A stretch of DNA of 64,000 nt from Roseateles oligotrophus. Its GTDB lineage: Bacteria; Pseudomonadota; Gammaproteobacteria; Burkholderiales; Burkholderiaceae_C. The stretch is from contig NZ_JACHLP010000002.1 of assembly GCF_014204525.1 (NCBI RefSeq), positions 186,001 to 250,000 on the forward strand. Direction: 5' to 3'. The translations under genes and the position numbers were made by a program. Below the pieces are notes generated by a model. It had not been told where the DNA came from. It made no database searches and worked only from the letters and a program-made list of their open reading frames with translations. This document shows, piece by piece, positions 25,103 to 33,953 of this stretch; positions within the stretch are counted from its first letter, which is position 1; every line of letters starts with the position of its first letter.

Positions 25103-25781
25103 ACTGACCCAGCTGAGCAAGCGCCACCGCAGCGGCGATCTCGAAACCACGGCGCTTGACGCCATCGACCTGCAGATCGAGGCCGGCGAATATGTGGCCA
25201 TCACCGGCCCCTCGGGCTGCGGCAAATCCACCCTGCTGGGCTTGCTGGGCCTGCTGGACCAGCCCAGCAGCGGCAGCTACCGCTTGCAGGGCGAGGATGT
25301 GGCGGGCAAGAGCCCGCGCGAGCTGGCGGCCCTGCGCCGGGGCCGCATCGGCTTTGTGTTTCAGAGCTTCAATCTGATCGACGAGATGACGGTGCAGGAC
25401 AACGTCATGCTGGCCCTGCGCTACGGCAGTCAGCCCGAAAAGGCCCAGCGCGCCCGTACGGTCGAGGTGCTGGAGCGCCTGGGCCTGGCCCACCGCGCCG
25501 GCCACCACCCCAGCCAGCTCAGCGGCGGCCAGCAGCAGCGGGTGGCGATCGCGCGCGCCATCGCGGCCCGGCCCGCGCTCTTGCTGGCGGACGAGCCCAC
25601 CGGCAACCTCGACAGTGCCCATGGCCAGGAGGTGATGCGTTTGCTGCGCGAGCTGAATGAAGAGGGTACGACTCTGGTGATGGTGACCCACAGTGCCGAA
25701 CACGCGGCCCTGGCTTCGCGCACCGTGCGCCTGCTGGATGGCCGGGTGTTGGTGGATGCCCACGCGGGGCAGCTGCCATGA
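25095..25781 (+). CDS. ABC transporter ATP-binding protein (MacB/LolD type)
   Basis: 228 aa. Walker A GPSGCGKST (about 37-45), Q-loop FVFQSFNLIDEMTVQDNV, signature LSGGQQQRVAIARAIA, Walker B ALLLADEPTGNLDS and the switch His in VMVTHSAEHA are all intact. The DEPTGNLDS form is typical of the LolD/MacB/FtsE class that works with FtsX-like permeases. The start ATG lies within the last codons of the adaptor gene, and the stop overlaps the permease start (ATGA). It powers the mechanotransmission-type permease encoded next. Confidence 0.95.
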   Translation: MIELTQLSKRHRSGDLETTALDAIDLQIEAGEYVAITGPSGCGKSTLLGLLGLLDQPSSGSYRLQGEDVAGKSPRELAALRRGRIGFVFQSFNLIDEMTVQDNVMLALRYGSQPEKAQRARTVEVLERLGLAHRAGHHPSQLSGGQQQRVAIARAIAARPALLLADEPTGNLDSAHGQEVMRLLRELNEEGTTLVMVTHSAEHAALASRTVRLLDGRVLVDAHAGQLP

Positions 25782-28228
25782 AGGCCTTGTTTCTGGATGC
25801 CTTGCGCGGCCTGCGCAGCCGCAGTGCCGCCACCGCCGTGGCCTTGGGTGGTTTGATGCTGGCCCAGGCGGCCTGCCTGCTGGTGGCGCTGCTGGCGATT
25901 GCTTTGTCTGATCCCGATCCGGGCATCCAAGCGCCAGAGCGGGTGGTGGTACTGGACTTCAAGGGCAATCTGCCGGGCGAGAGTAACTTCTGGTTCACCG
26001 CGGCGCCCCTGTCTTTTGCCGACATGCTCAAGCGCCGCCAACTGCCGCTGGAACGGATCAGCCGGGTGGCCCAGGGCGGTCTGGACATCAAGATCGAGGG
26101 GCGTCTGCAAGCCAGCTATCTGCTGATGGCCGACCCCGATATCGCGCCTCTGCTGAACCTCAAGCCCTTGGCCGGCGATTTACCGGCCAGCCTGGCGCGG
26201 CCGGACGGCATCGCCATCAACACCGACTTGCTGCGCAAGCTCTGGGGCGATCTGCCCCCGGCCCAAGCCATGGGCCGGAGCATCGAGGGCGAGGGGCGGC
26301 TCTACACGGTGGGCGCCGTGCTGCCCGAGCTGGACCCGCGTAACCCCCTGGCCAATGTCGGAGCTCTGCCCTCGGTGGGCCGTGCCATGGCCATGGTGGG
26401 TTATGACTCCCAGGCCAATACCCGCAGGCCCGAACAACGCGAGGCCATCTTCATCATCAACGGACGGGTCTTCGCGCGCCTGGGCGCGGGCGCTTCCGTC
26501 GACCAGGTCGGTGGCTGGATGCGTGAGGCTTTTGAGGCCAACCCTCTCTACGCCAAGCTGCCCGCCGAGTGGACGGCCAAGGGCCGCCAAGCCGCCTTCT
26601 TCCGCGGCCTGCCCCTGACCCAGCTGCCCTTCGAGGGCGACGCGGGCGTGCTGCGCTGGCAGCTGCTGGGCGCCGTGGGTGCGGCCTGTGCCTTGCTGCT
26701 CTTGCTGGCCGCCTTCAACACCATGAATCTGCAGACCGCCAGCCTGCTGCAGCGCCAGCGTGAAACCGCTTTGCGCCGCAGCCTCGGCGCGGACGGCCCG
26801 CGCCTGCTGCAACTCTGGGGCCTGGAGGTCTTGCTGCCTCTGCTGCTGGCCGCCGCGGGTGCTTGCCTGCTGGCCTGGTGCTTGGCACCGGCTCTGGCGG
26901 CCTGGATAGGTCTGGACCCCCTTCACCCCGTGGCCGACCCCATGCCGCCGCGCGCCCTGCTCGGCCTGGGTCTGAGCGTCTTGCTGCTCCTGCCCCTGAC
27001 CCTCGCCCTGCCTGCTTGGGCCGCGCTGCGCCGTGCGCCTGCGCCGGCCTTGCAAGGCCGCAATGCCAGCGAAGGCCCTTGGGGCCGCCGTCTGCGTCAG
27101 CTGTTGCTGACTCTTCAATTGAGCGGCTCCATCTTGCTGCTGGGCCTGGCCGGTGTGTTGGCCCTGCAGCAGCAATATTTGCTGAACCTGGAGCGCGGCT
27201 TTGACACGCACAATCGTTTCTGGCTGGGTCTGGTGATCAACCCCAAAGACGTCCCCAATCTGGAGCCCTTGATCGCTGCGCTGCGCCAGCATCCGGCCAT
27301 CCAGCACTGGGCCTTCAGCGAGATGCGTCCGGCCCGCGACACCATGGGCGAGCGCGATCCGCATCTCAGCGCCAGCGGCCACAAGCAGACGCTGCGGGTC
27401 AGCCGCGTCTCGGCCAGTTTTTTCGATACCTATGGCATGAGCGTGCTGGCCGGCGACCCCAGGATGGGTGCTGGCGCCGAGGGCGAAACACGCCTGGTGA
27501 TCGACGCCAAGGCCGCGCGCTTGCTAGGTTTTGCCACGCCACAGGCGGCCGTGGGTGCCTTGCTGAACGGCGGCGGTGAGTGGCTGCAGCCGGGCACCGA
27601 AGCGCGCCGGGTGATTGCGGTGGTGAAGGATGTGCGCCTGGAGTCGGCCCGCGAGCCGGCCCTGCCCCAGGGCTTTTTGATCAGCGAAGCGCCGCAGTGG
27701 GACCTCAGCGTCTACGGGCCCGACGCCGTGGCCCTGCGCCGCGCCCTGGATGAAATCTGGGCGGCGCATGGCCCGGCGGTGCGGCACGAAATCCAGTCCG
27801 CCGATGCACAACTGGCCGAGGTCTACCAACAGGAGCAGCAGATCACCACCCTGTTGGCCGGCATCGCCCTGCTGGCGGTGGGCGTGACCATGCTGGGGGC
27901 TTACGCCCTGGTGGCCGACACCATGCGCCGCCGCCGCACCGAGCTGGTCCTGCGCCGCCTGCACGGCGCCAGCGATATGCAGATCGCCGCCCAGCTGGCG
28001 CGCGAGTTCGTGCCGCCGTTGCTGGCCGCCGCCTTGCTGGCCCTGCCGCTGGCGGCCTGGCTGGCTTGGCTCTATCTGCAAGGTTTTGACGCGCGAGTGG
28101 CTTGGCTTGACGGCCTGCTGCTGCCGCTGGCAGCGGCCTGCGTGCTCACACTTGTCATCACCCTGCTGGCCACGGTGCGCCATCTGCGCCAGGCCCTGGC
28201 CTTGCGGCCGGTGGAGGCTTTGGGCTGA
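25778..28228 (+). CDS. FtsX-like ABC transporter permease with MacB-type periplasmic domains
   Basis: 816 aa, about twice the usual MacB permease length, with two copies of the MacB-periplasmic-core/FtsX unit. An N-terminal helix (about 18-45) is followed by a periplasmic domain, three helices near 295-415 (AACALLLLLAAFNTMNLQTASLLQRQRETALRRSLG), a linker, a helix near 437-458, a second periplasmic domain, and three more helices near 688-805 (LLAVGVTMLGAYALVADTMRRRRTELVLRRLHGA). This is the duplicated SalY/YbbP-like architecture of permeases handling peptides, lipoproteins or antibiotics. Substrate unknown. A GGCACAA/TTGTGCC inverted repeat follows the stop. Confidence 0.9.
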   Translation: MKALFLDALRGLRSRSAATAVALGGLMLAQAACLLVALLAIALSDPDPGIQAPERVVVLDFKGNLPGESNFWFTAAPLSFADMLKRRQLPLERISRVAQGGLDIKIEGRLQASYLLMADPDIAPLLNLKPLAGDLPASLARPDGIAINTDLLRKLWGDLPPAQAMGRSIEGEGRLYTVGAVLPELDPRNPLANVGALPSVGRAMAMVGYDSQANTRRPEQREAIFIINGRVFARLGAGASVDQVGGWMREAFEANPLYAKLPAEWTAKGRQAAFFRGLPLTQLPFEGDAGVLRWQLLGAVGAACALLLLLAAFNTMNLQTASLLQRQRETALRRSLGADGPRLLQLWGLEVLLPLLLAAAGACLLAWCLAPALAAWIGLDPLHPVADPMPPRALLGLGLSVLLLLPLTLALPAWAALRRAPAPALQGRNASEGPWGRRLRQLLLTLQLSGSILLLGLAGVLALQQQYLLNLERGFDTHNRFWLGLVINPKDVPNLEPLIAALRQHPAIQHWAFSEMRPARDTMGERDPHLSASGHKQTLRVSRVSASFFDTYGMSVLAGDPRMGAGAEGETRLVIDAKAARLLGFATPQAAVGALLNGGGEWLQPGTEARRVIAVVKDVRLESAREPALPQGFLISEAPQWDLSVYGPDAVALRRALDEIWAAHGPAVRHEIQSADAQLAEVYQQEQQITTLLAGIALLAVGVTMLGAYALVADTMRRRRTELVLRRLHGASDMQIAAQLAREFVPPLLAAALLALPLAAWLAWLYLQGFDARVAWLDGLLLPLAAACVLTLVITLLATVRHLRQALALRPVEALG

Positions 28229-28296
28229 GGCTGGGCACAAATCCCGGAAAGGAGTTGTGCCTGCTGAAGGGGCAGGGGCGGATGCTCACCTCTGCT

Positions 28297-31221
28297 TCAA
28301 CGGGCGAACACCCAATATCTTTTCCCTGTCGTGGCGGCATCGTTCCCGCCTGTCTGGACCACCCCCACATGGCGATCTGCCGTGCTGTGGAACAAGGCCA
28401 AGCCATAGGATTGCTGGCTATTGATCGAGGGGAAGTTCAGCGTGCCCTGGAGCAATAGCAGGACGGGATCAATCTGTGCATAGCTGCTGGACAACAAGCC
28501 GGTATTCCATGAGTAGGCCGGGCCTTGCAGGGCCAGCAGCTCGGCATCATCGCTCGATGCAGAAATGCTAAGAAAGTTGCCACCGAGATTGATGCGTCCG
28601 GCAAATCGCAGATCCGAGGTTTTTGCCGCCAGCCCGCTGCTGTCAAACACCAGTGTCTGGCTGGTATTCAACGCGATCGGAGCGCTGGCGTAATAGTCTC
28701 CGTGGTAGGGCCAGTCGCCTGAGCCGAGCGCAACGGCGGCATTCTTGGGATCAAGCTTCAGATAGGTCAGCTTTGAGGGTGAAAGCCCCGAAGACGTCGA
28801 GAATGCGGTATTGAGTTTGTCAGCAAAAATCCCGTACTGCTGATTGCCCCAAAAGGTTCCTGCGCCATAGTTTGTCGCGACAGACAAGATGGCTCCGGTG
28901 CGGGCATTGATCAAGCCAGGCCCGCCGCTCCACTGATCCCCGCCGTACAGCAAGGCCTCGCCGGTGTTCAGCAGCACGGCGTCGCTGCGGATGCTGAGGG
29001 TATTGCTGGACCGTATGCGATTGCCCGTGGCGACATCAAAAAGATCCACCACCGAACCATAGAGCACGAGTGCCAGCTTGCCGTCCGGACTGACACTCAA
29101 GCCTGTGGGGGCAGCCAAGAGCGGCACCGAACGGAGCAGGCCGGAAAACGGATCCACAAAACTCAGCAGATTGGGTGAAGCGCTGGTCATCACGAGTTGG
29201 TCCAGGCCCTTGCTATAACGAACGATCAGGGGCTTGAATCCGAGTTCGGTGGTTCTCTCCGAGTTGGCCAGGACACGCAGCGTGAAGCTGGCCACGCTTC
29301 TCAGCGTGCCATCGCTGACCACCACCGATGCGATATAGGTGCCAGGCAGATCGGGGGTGAAAGACAACTGGGCCGAACTGCTGGTAGGAATGGCGGTACT
29401 TGACCCAGCAGGCCTGGAATCCAGTGTCCATTGGTAGCTTAGCGGCCGAGCCTGTGGGCTGTAGCTGAAGCCGGCATTGGCTGTTGCGTTGCTTCCCAGA
29501 ATGGCCGTCCAGTTATTGTGGTCATAAACAATCACCGGAGGCGCATCACCCACTTTGATGAGTACCTGGCGATCCGAGTAGGCGCCTTGGGGATCGGTCA
29601 CACGCAGTTGGATGGTGTAGTCACCGTCCACATCAAAGTTCAGGTGGGTATCCACAGTCGTGCTGGTGCTGAGCCTGGCCGTGCTCGCAGCGGGCGCGCT
29701 GAGCAGTGACCAGCTATAGCTCAAGGTGTCACCATCGGCATCAAAGCTGGCTCCGCCACGCAAGGTCATGGATGCGCCGCTCTGAACTCTTGCGTTGCCG
29801 TAAGAGATGGCTGCAACCGGGGCGGCGTTGACGCTTGCATTGGCTTCGGGCGGACGGTTGAGCACACTCAATGTGTAGATGGATTCGCCCCAGGCGCCCC
29901 TGATGTCCTGCACCCGTACTTTGAGCTTGTAGCTGCCCAGCACATCGGGGGTGTACTGAAACCGGGTCCCTGAGCCGCTGAGTTGTGCGCGGCTGCCGCT
30001 AGGCTGCTCCAGGATCTCCCAAGCCGTGCTCACGGGGCTGCCATCCAAGACGCGCACGGATGTGGTATCCAGAGAGAACACCGAGCCGAGGGATGCGCTG
30101 ATGGGCGCTTGGGTGATGGTTGTACCCGTGAAGCTGTTGTTGACCAAGATACTGGCCGTTGCGGGCGCCATATAGCGGACATCGATGGGCACAATCGATT
30201 CGGAATAGGCGCCACGCCCGTCCTCCACATGGGCATGCAGCTTGTACAAACCCATTTGGTCGGGCCTGAACTGAATCAGCGGGTCGGTGCCGGTTAAAGG
30301 GGCTGAACTTCCGTCCGGGCGCTGCAAGACCTTCCATATGGTGCGAACCGCTCCACCATCGCTGGCCCGCAGGCTCGCGGTGTCGAGGACAAAATTGGTG
30401 CCCAAAGTGCTGTCAATCGTGGCCTGTTCGACCGGAGTGGCGCTGAAATTGGGGGCCACGATCATGGTCGACGTGGACGGTGGGGCGTACACCATGCGCA
30501 AGGTGTAGAGCGCGTCGGAGTAGTTGCCGTAGTTGTCCCGTACGCGGGCGCGGAGTATGTACATACCCATCAAGTCGGGTGTGTATTGGAACTTTGAGCC
30601 ATTGCCCTGTAGCTTGGCCAAGCTGCCTGCGGGTTGCTGATCCACGGACCAGGTGGTGGACACCGCCGTACCGTCGTTGGCTTTGAGCTGTGAACTGTCC
30701 AGTGTGTAGACGCTGCCAACCGTACCATCCAGGCTGGCAATCTGCACCGGGGTCGTGGAGCCTGTGTAGACCGCGGTCACGATGATATTGGCCACGGGTG
30801 GGGCTTCAGCAATTTGCAAGTCCACGGTCTTGGTGGCGCTGGACCCGGCGCTGCTGGTCAGAGTCAGCGTGACTTGGTATTTGCCTGGCAAATCAGGTGT
30901 GAGTGAGGCTGCTTTTTGCGCTGCATTGCTGAGGCTAGCCTTACTCCCGCTGGGCGCCATGCTGAGTGCCCAGGCATAGCTTAGAACGCTGCTTGTCGAG
31001 GTGGTGCTGGCGGAAGCATCTAGCGTGATCACGCCATTGACGCCTCCCCGCATCGCTCCCTCACTGTCTGCGTTCACCCCCAGGGCGCTGATGCGCGCGA
31101 CGGGCGCCTCGGCTGGGGTAGGCAGGGGGCTCGTGGCGCCACCACCTCCCCCGCCGCAAGCGGTCAGGGAAAGTACAAGAAAGAGCGACGCCAGACGGCG
31201 CCCAAGCGGCCAGTTCAACAT
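28297..31221 (-). CDS. large Ig/PKD-repeat lipoprotein with C-terminal beta-propeller-like region
   Basis: 974 aa from ATG 31221, preceded by GAGGGA; an ATG 24 bases earlier is less likely. The lipobox LSLTAC is followed by a glycine run. Residues about 40-135 are a PKD-like unit. Three homologous units of about 105 residues follow, each with a TAVYTG/SATPV/FTGTTI segment, LGSVFSLDTTSVR-like core and FQYTPDVLGSYKLKVRVQD-like end. Two further PKD units come next (FDADGDTLSYSWSLLSAP; FTPDLPGTYIASVVVSDG). The last 300 residues (from FKPLIVRYSKG) resemble a YVTN/WD-type propeller (APTGLSVSPDGKLALVLYG). It should be a surface or periplasmic binding protein. GC is visibly lower than in its neighbours. 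Confidence 0.85.
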   Translation of the reverse strand: MLNWPLGRRLASLFLVLSLTACGGGGGGATSPLPTPAEAPVARISALGVNADSEGAMRGGVNGVITLDASASTTSTSSVLSYAWALSMAPSGSKASLSNAAQKAASLTPDLPGKYQVTLTLTSSAGSSATKTVDLQIAEAPPVANIIVTAVYTGSTTPVQIASLDGTVGSVYTLDSSQLKANDGTAVSTTWSVDQQPAGSLAKLQGNGSKFQYTPDLMGMYILRARVRDNYGNYSDALYTLRMVYAPPSTSTMIVAPNFSATPVEQATIDSTLGTNFVLDTASLRASDGGAVRTIWKVLQRPDGSSAPLTGTDPLIQFRPDQMGLYKLHAHVEDGRGAYSESIVPIDVRYMAPATASILVNNSFTGTTITQAPISASLGSVFSLDTTSVRVLDGSPVSTAWEILEQPSGSRAQLSGSGTRFQYTPDVLGSYKLKVRVQDIRGAWGESIYTLSVLNRPPEANASVNAAPVAAISYGNARVQSGASMTLRGGASFDADGDTLSYSWSLLSAPAASTARLSTSTTVDTHLNFDVDGDYTIQLRVTDPQGAYSDRQVLIKVGDAPPVIVYDHNNWTAILGSNATANAGFSYSPQARPLSYQWTLDSRPAGSSTAIPTSSSAQLSFTPDLPGTYIASVVVSDGTLRSVASFTLRVLANSERTTELGFKPLIVRYSKGLDQLVMTSASPNLLSFVDPFSGLLRSVPLLAAPTGLSVSPDGKLALVLYGSVVDLFDVATGNRIRSSNTLSIRSDAVLLNTGEALLYGGDQWSGGPGLINARTGAILSVATNYGAGTFWGNQQYGIFADKLNTAFSTSSGLSPSKLTYLKLDPKNAAVALGSGDWPYHGDYYASAPIALNTSQTLVFDSSGLAAKTSDLRFAGRINLGGNFLSISASSDDAELLALQGPAYSWNTGLLSSSYAQIDPVLLLLQGTLNFPSINSQQSYGLALFHSTADRHVGVVQTGGNDAATTGKRYWVFAR

Positions 31222-31501
31222 GAATGTTCCCTCTCTATTCGACAAACATCTGGCGCCAGTGACGACTCCTGCCGTCTCCGTCTATCCTGCTTGGGCGAGG
31301 TTCACGCTGGAAGGATTGTTCTGCTCAGTTTTCCCGCGTGGAATGCAACAAGAAGAATCAGGAATTTCCCTGGGGTTCTCTTGAGATCTGCCCGGCAAAA
31401 GCCAGTTTGTTTGAGGTTCTCGGAACCGGATTGGAGTTGTGCGCGCCCAGACGATCAATCACCCTTTTGGGGGGGGGCAGTCGTCCGCCCCCGTCGATGC
31501 A

Positions 31502-32950
31502 TCAAGCCGCGTAACGCTGCTCCAGATAGCTCAGCAAAGTACGGATGGTCTGCGCCTCGCCGCCGATGGGGCGGCCGGCACGGGCCACGTCGTTCCAGGC
31601 GAACAGGTCGATGTGCAGCCAGTCCTGGTTTTCGTCCACGAAATACTCCAGGAAGAGCGCGGCGTTGATGGCGCCGGCCAGGGCGCTCTTGCCGGTGTTG
31701 ACGATGTCGCCAATCGTGCTTTCGATGCCGCTCTTGTAGGGCGCCCACAGCGGCATATGCCACAGCGGGTCGTCCAGCTTCAGGCCCAGGTCGACCAGGT
31801 CGCGGGCGGTGTCGTGATGCTTGCTGAACAGGGCCGGCAGCTGCGCGCCCAGGGCCACGCGGGCGGCGCCGGTGAGGGTGGCCATGTCGATGATGAGGTC
31901 GGGCTGGCCTTCGGAGGCATAGGCCAGGGCATCGCTGAGCACGACGCGGCCTTCGGCGTCGGTATTGCCGATCTCGATGTGCAGGCCCTTGCGGGTCTTG
32001 ATCACATCGCCGGGGCGGTAGGCATTGCCGGCGATGGCGTTTTCCACCGCCGGGATCAGCACTTGCAAGCGCACGGGCAGCTTGGCAGCCATCACCAGGG
32101 CGGCCAGGCCCAGGGCGTTGGCGGCGCCTCCCATGTCCTTCTTCATCTGGCGCATGCCCTCGGCGCCCTTGATGTCCAGGCCACCGGTGTCAAAGCAGAC
32201 GCCCTTGCCGACGATGCTCAGCAGCGGGGCCTTGGCACCGGCCTTGGCGCCGCTCCAGTTCAGCTCGATCAGGCGCGGCGCGCGGGTGGCGGCGCGGCCC
32301 ACCGCGTGGATGGCGGGGAAGTTGTGCTTGAGCAAGGCCTCGCCGACGATCTGCTTGAACTTGGCGCCATGCTGCTTGGCGACGATCTGGGCGGCCTGGG
32401 CCAGCTCCTCCGGGCCCATATGCTCGGCCGGGGTGTTGACCAGATCACGGGTGGCGCAGATGGCGGTGGCCTGGGCCAGGCCACGCTGCACCTCGGGGCT
32501 GGTGCTCAGCTGCAGCTGGGCCGGAGCGCGGCGGCGCGGCTTGTAGAGGTCAAACTGATAACTGCCCAGCTCCCAGGACAGGGCGGCCTGCTCGGCGGCC
32601 ACCGTGAGGCCGAGGGCGTCGTTCAGCACATACAGGCCTTCCGGCAGGGCCTGGGGCAGGGCGGACAGGGCGAAGGGGTGGGCGGCATGGGCCACGCCAG
32701 CGAAGACCTCGCCCAGCTTGCCATCGGCGCCGGGCACCAGGGCGTGGCTGTCGGCCGCGCCGGTGAAGCCGACGGTGGCCAGCCAGTTGCGCGTGGCCGC
32801 GGGCAGCGTGGGGGCCAGGGCCTGGAAGGCCGCGCGGTCCATCACGGTGATGGGGGTGGGGGCTTGGGCCGCCGCGGTGCTTGCGGCTTTGCTGCTACGA
32901 CGCTTGGTGGGGGTCTTGGCTGTGCTTGTCTTTTGGAGCAGAACGGTCAT
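31502..32950 (-). CDS. M17-family leucyl aminopeptidase
   Basis: 482 aa. The metal-binding and catalytic region of the M17 peptidases is intact: GVCFDTGGLDIKGAEGMRQMKKDMGGAA at about 250-277 and the signature NTDAEGRVVLSDAL at 329-342. A Lys/Ser/Ala-rich stretch of about 30 residues precedes the N-terminal domain. The DTGGLDIK form and length are closer to the PepB-like branch than to classical PepA. It is a cytosolic, two-metal hexameric exopeptidase releasing N-terminal residues. The 280-base gap downstream contains a run of nine G at 31469-31477 and no clear terminator. Confidence 0.93.
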   Translation of the reverse strand: MTVLLQKTSTAKTPTKRRSSKAASTAAAQAPTPITVMDRAAFQALAPTLPAATRNWLATVGFTGAADSHALVPGADGKLGEVFAGVAHAAHPFALSALPQALPEGLYVLNDALGLTVAAEQAALSWELGSYQFDLYKPRRRAPAQLQLSTSPEVQRGLAQATAICATRDLVNTPAEHMGPEELAQAAQIVAKQHGAKFKQIVGEALLKHNFPAIHAVGRAATRAPRLIELNWSGAKAGAKAPLLSIVGKGVCFDTGGLDIKGAEGMRQMKKDMGGAANALGLAALVMAAKLPVRLQVLIPAVENAIAGNAYRPGDVIKTRKGLHIEIGNTDAEGRVVLSDALAYASEGQPDLIIDMATLTGAARVALGAQLPALFSKHHDTARDLVDLGLKLDDPLWHMPLWAPYKSGIESTIGDIVNTGKSALAGAINAALFLEYFVDENQDWLHIDLFAWNDVARAGRPIGGEAQTIRTLLSYLEQRYAA

Positions 32951-33069
32951 GGCTTGGGCTCACGCGGGTCGCGCAAGAGTTGGAAATGAGATGAAAGAAT
33001 TTGTTGCGGGCCGGATAGGCAAGGCTGCAATTGTCCTCGCTTGTCCAGATTCGAGACAGGGTGGACGGC

Positions 33070-33471
33070 TCAGCAGCTGCTTTGCAGTCGCAGCAGCAAG
33101 GCCTGGGCGGCGGGGCTGGCACTGACCATGGCGGCCTGGCTGGCGGTTTCCAGCAGGCGTTGAGCGGTGGCCAGCTGGGGCGTCACCGGGCCGATAAAAC
33201 GCAGCTCCTCACCCACGCCGATCAAGAGGGTGGGGAAGGTCTCCACGTCCAGATCGCCCACCAGCTCTTCGTCGTCCTCGGTGTCCACCCAGACGAAGCG
33301 GAACTCGGGGAACTGCTGGCGCAGGGCGGCAAAGGTCTCGTGATAGCCCTCGCAGGTGCGGCACCAGGCGGCGCAGAGGCAGGCCACCAGGGTGGTGTGG
33401 GCGTGGCGGGTGTGAGCGTCGGTGGGCACGCCGGACAGTGTGCTCACCGGTGAGTTCGCAGAAGGCTTCAT
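33070..33471 (-). CDS. thioredoxin-family protein
   Basis: 133 aa. A thioredoxin fold with active-site WCRTC (Cys37, Cys40) and the cis-proline loop VETFPTLL. The Arg-Thr dipeptide between the cysteines differs from the Gly-Pro of housekeeping thioredoxin, implying a different redox potential or partner. There is no signal peptide, so it acts in the cytosol. It lies 119 bases downstream of the aminopeptidase start on the same strand, with no clear functional link. Confidence 0.88.
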   Translation of the reverse strand: MKPSANSPVSTLSGVPTDAHTRHAHTTLVACLCAAWCRTCEGYHETFAALRQQFPEFRFVWVDTEDDEELVGDLDVETFPTLLIGVGEELRFIGPVTPQLATAQRLLETASQAAMVSASPAAQALLLRLQSSC

Positions 33472-33715
33472 AAGGTGCCCAGCTTAGCGAGAAAGCAGCC
33501 GCTTCCGCCCGGTCTGGGGCTTGGCGGCCGAGTATTTCCACGCATTTGCTTACTTTTTGAGCAGTTGGCGCGCCCATACTGAAGGCGAAAGGAGCTGAAA
33601 AATCTTACCGCCCCGCTGTCAACCTTGGCTCCGGGGTCGGCGTTGACATCAGCAGACGGCCCGCAAGCCCATAGGGATGGACCCCAGGGACGTCAGGAGA
33701 AAAGGCAAGAAAGCC

Positions 33716-33886
33716 ATGAAAACTCAGCAGCACCCCGAACAACAACCCCGTCGCATCCCCTGCCCCGAATGGCATGGGGCCCAGCTGGACAAGGGCCGCA
33801 AGCACGAAGCTTTCGAGGCCGGTTTTGGTGGCGGCGACCGTCGCAGCCTGGCACGCGCCGGCATCCGCTTCGACCGCAAGCGTTGA
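33716..33886 (+). CDS. small orphan protein, 56 aa
   Basis: Starts at ATG 33716 (MKTQQHPEQQPRRIPCPEW) in a purine-rich context (AGGAGAAAAGGCAAGA). It is basic and hydrophilic and ends GRKHEAFEAGFGGGDRRSLARAGIRFDRKR-like, given here in parts: GRKHEAFEAGFGGGD then RRSLARAGIRFDRKR. There is no membrane segment and one cysteine. A proper terminator directly after the stop and a 244-base upstream gap support an independent small gene. I do not recognise a family; the sequence could be a nucleic-acid-associated or stress peptide. A longer version from ATG 33677 is possible. Confidence 0.6.
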   Translation: MKTQQHPEQQPRRIPCPEWHGAQLDKGRKHEAFEAGFGGGDRRSLARAGIRFDRKR

Positions 33887-33900
33887 TTTGTTCTTGAACA

Positions 33901-33932
33901 GAACCGGCCGGGCATTCCCCGGCCGTTCTCAT
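33901..33932 (+). terminator. terminator after the small protein gene
   Basis: Stem CGGCCGGG / CCCGGCCG at 33905-33912 and 33918-33925 with GAAC/GTTC flanks, followed by a pyrimidine-rich TTCTCATTTC. It lies between two converging genes. Confidence 0.7.
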
Positions 33933-33953
33933 TTCTGCGCCCCGCAGCGCCCG

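Noticed and set aside
31469-31477. Run of nine G as a sequencing artefact or phase-variation tract
   Set aside because: It is intergenic, after the aminopeptidase stop and well before the next gene, so a length change would not alter a reading frame.
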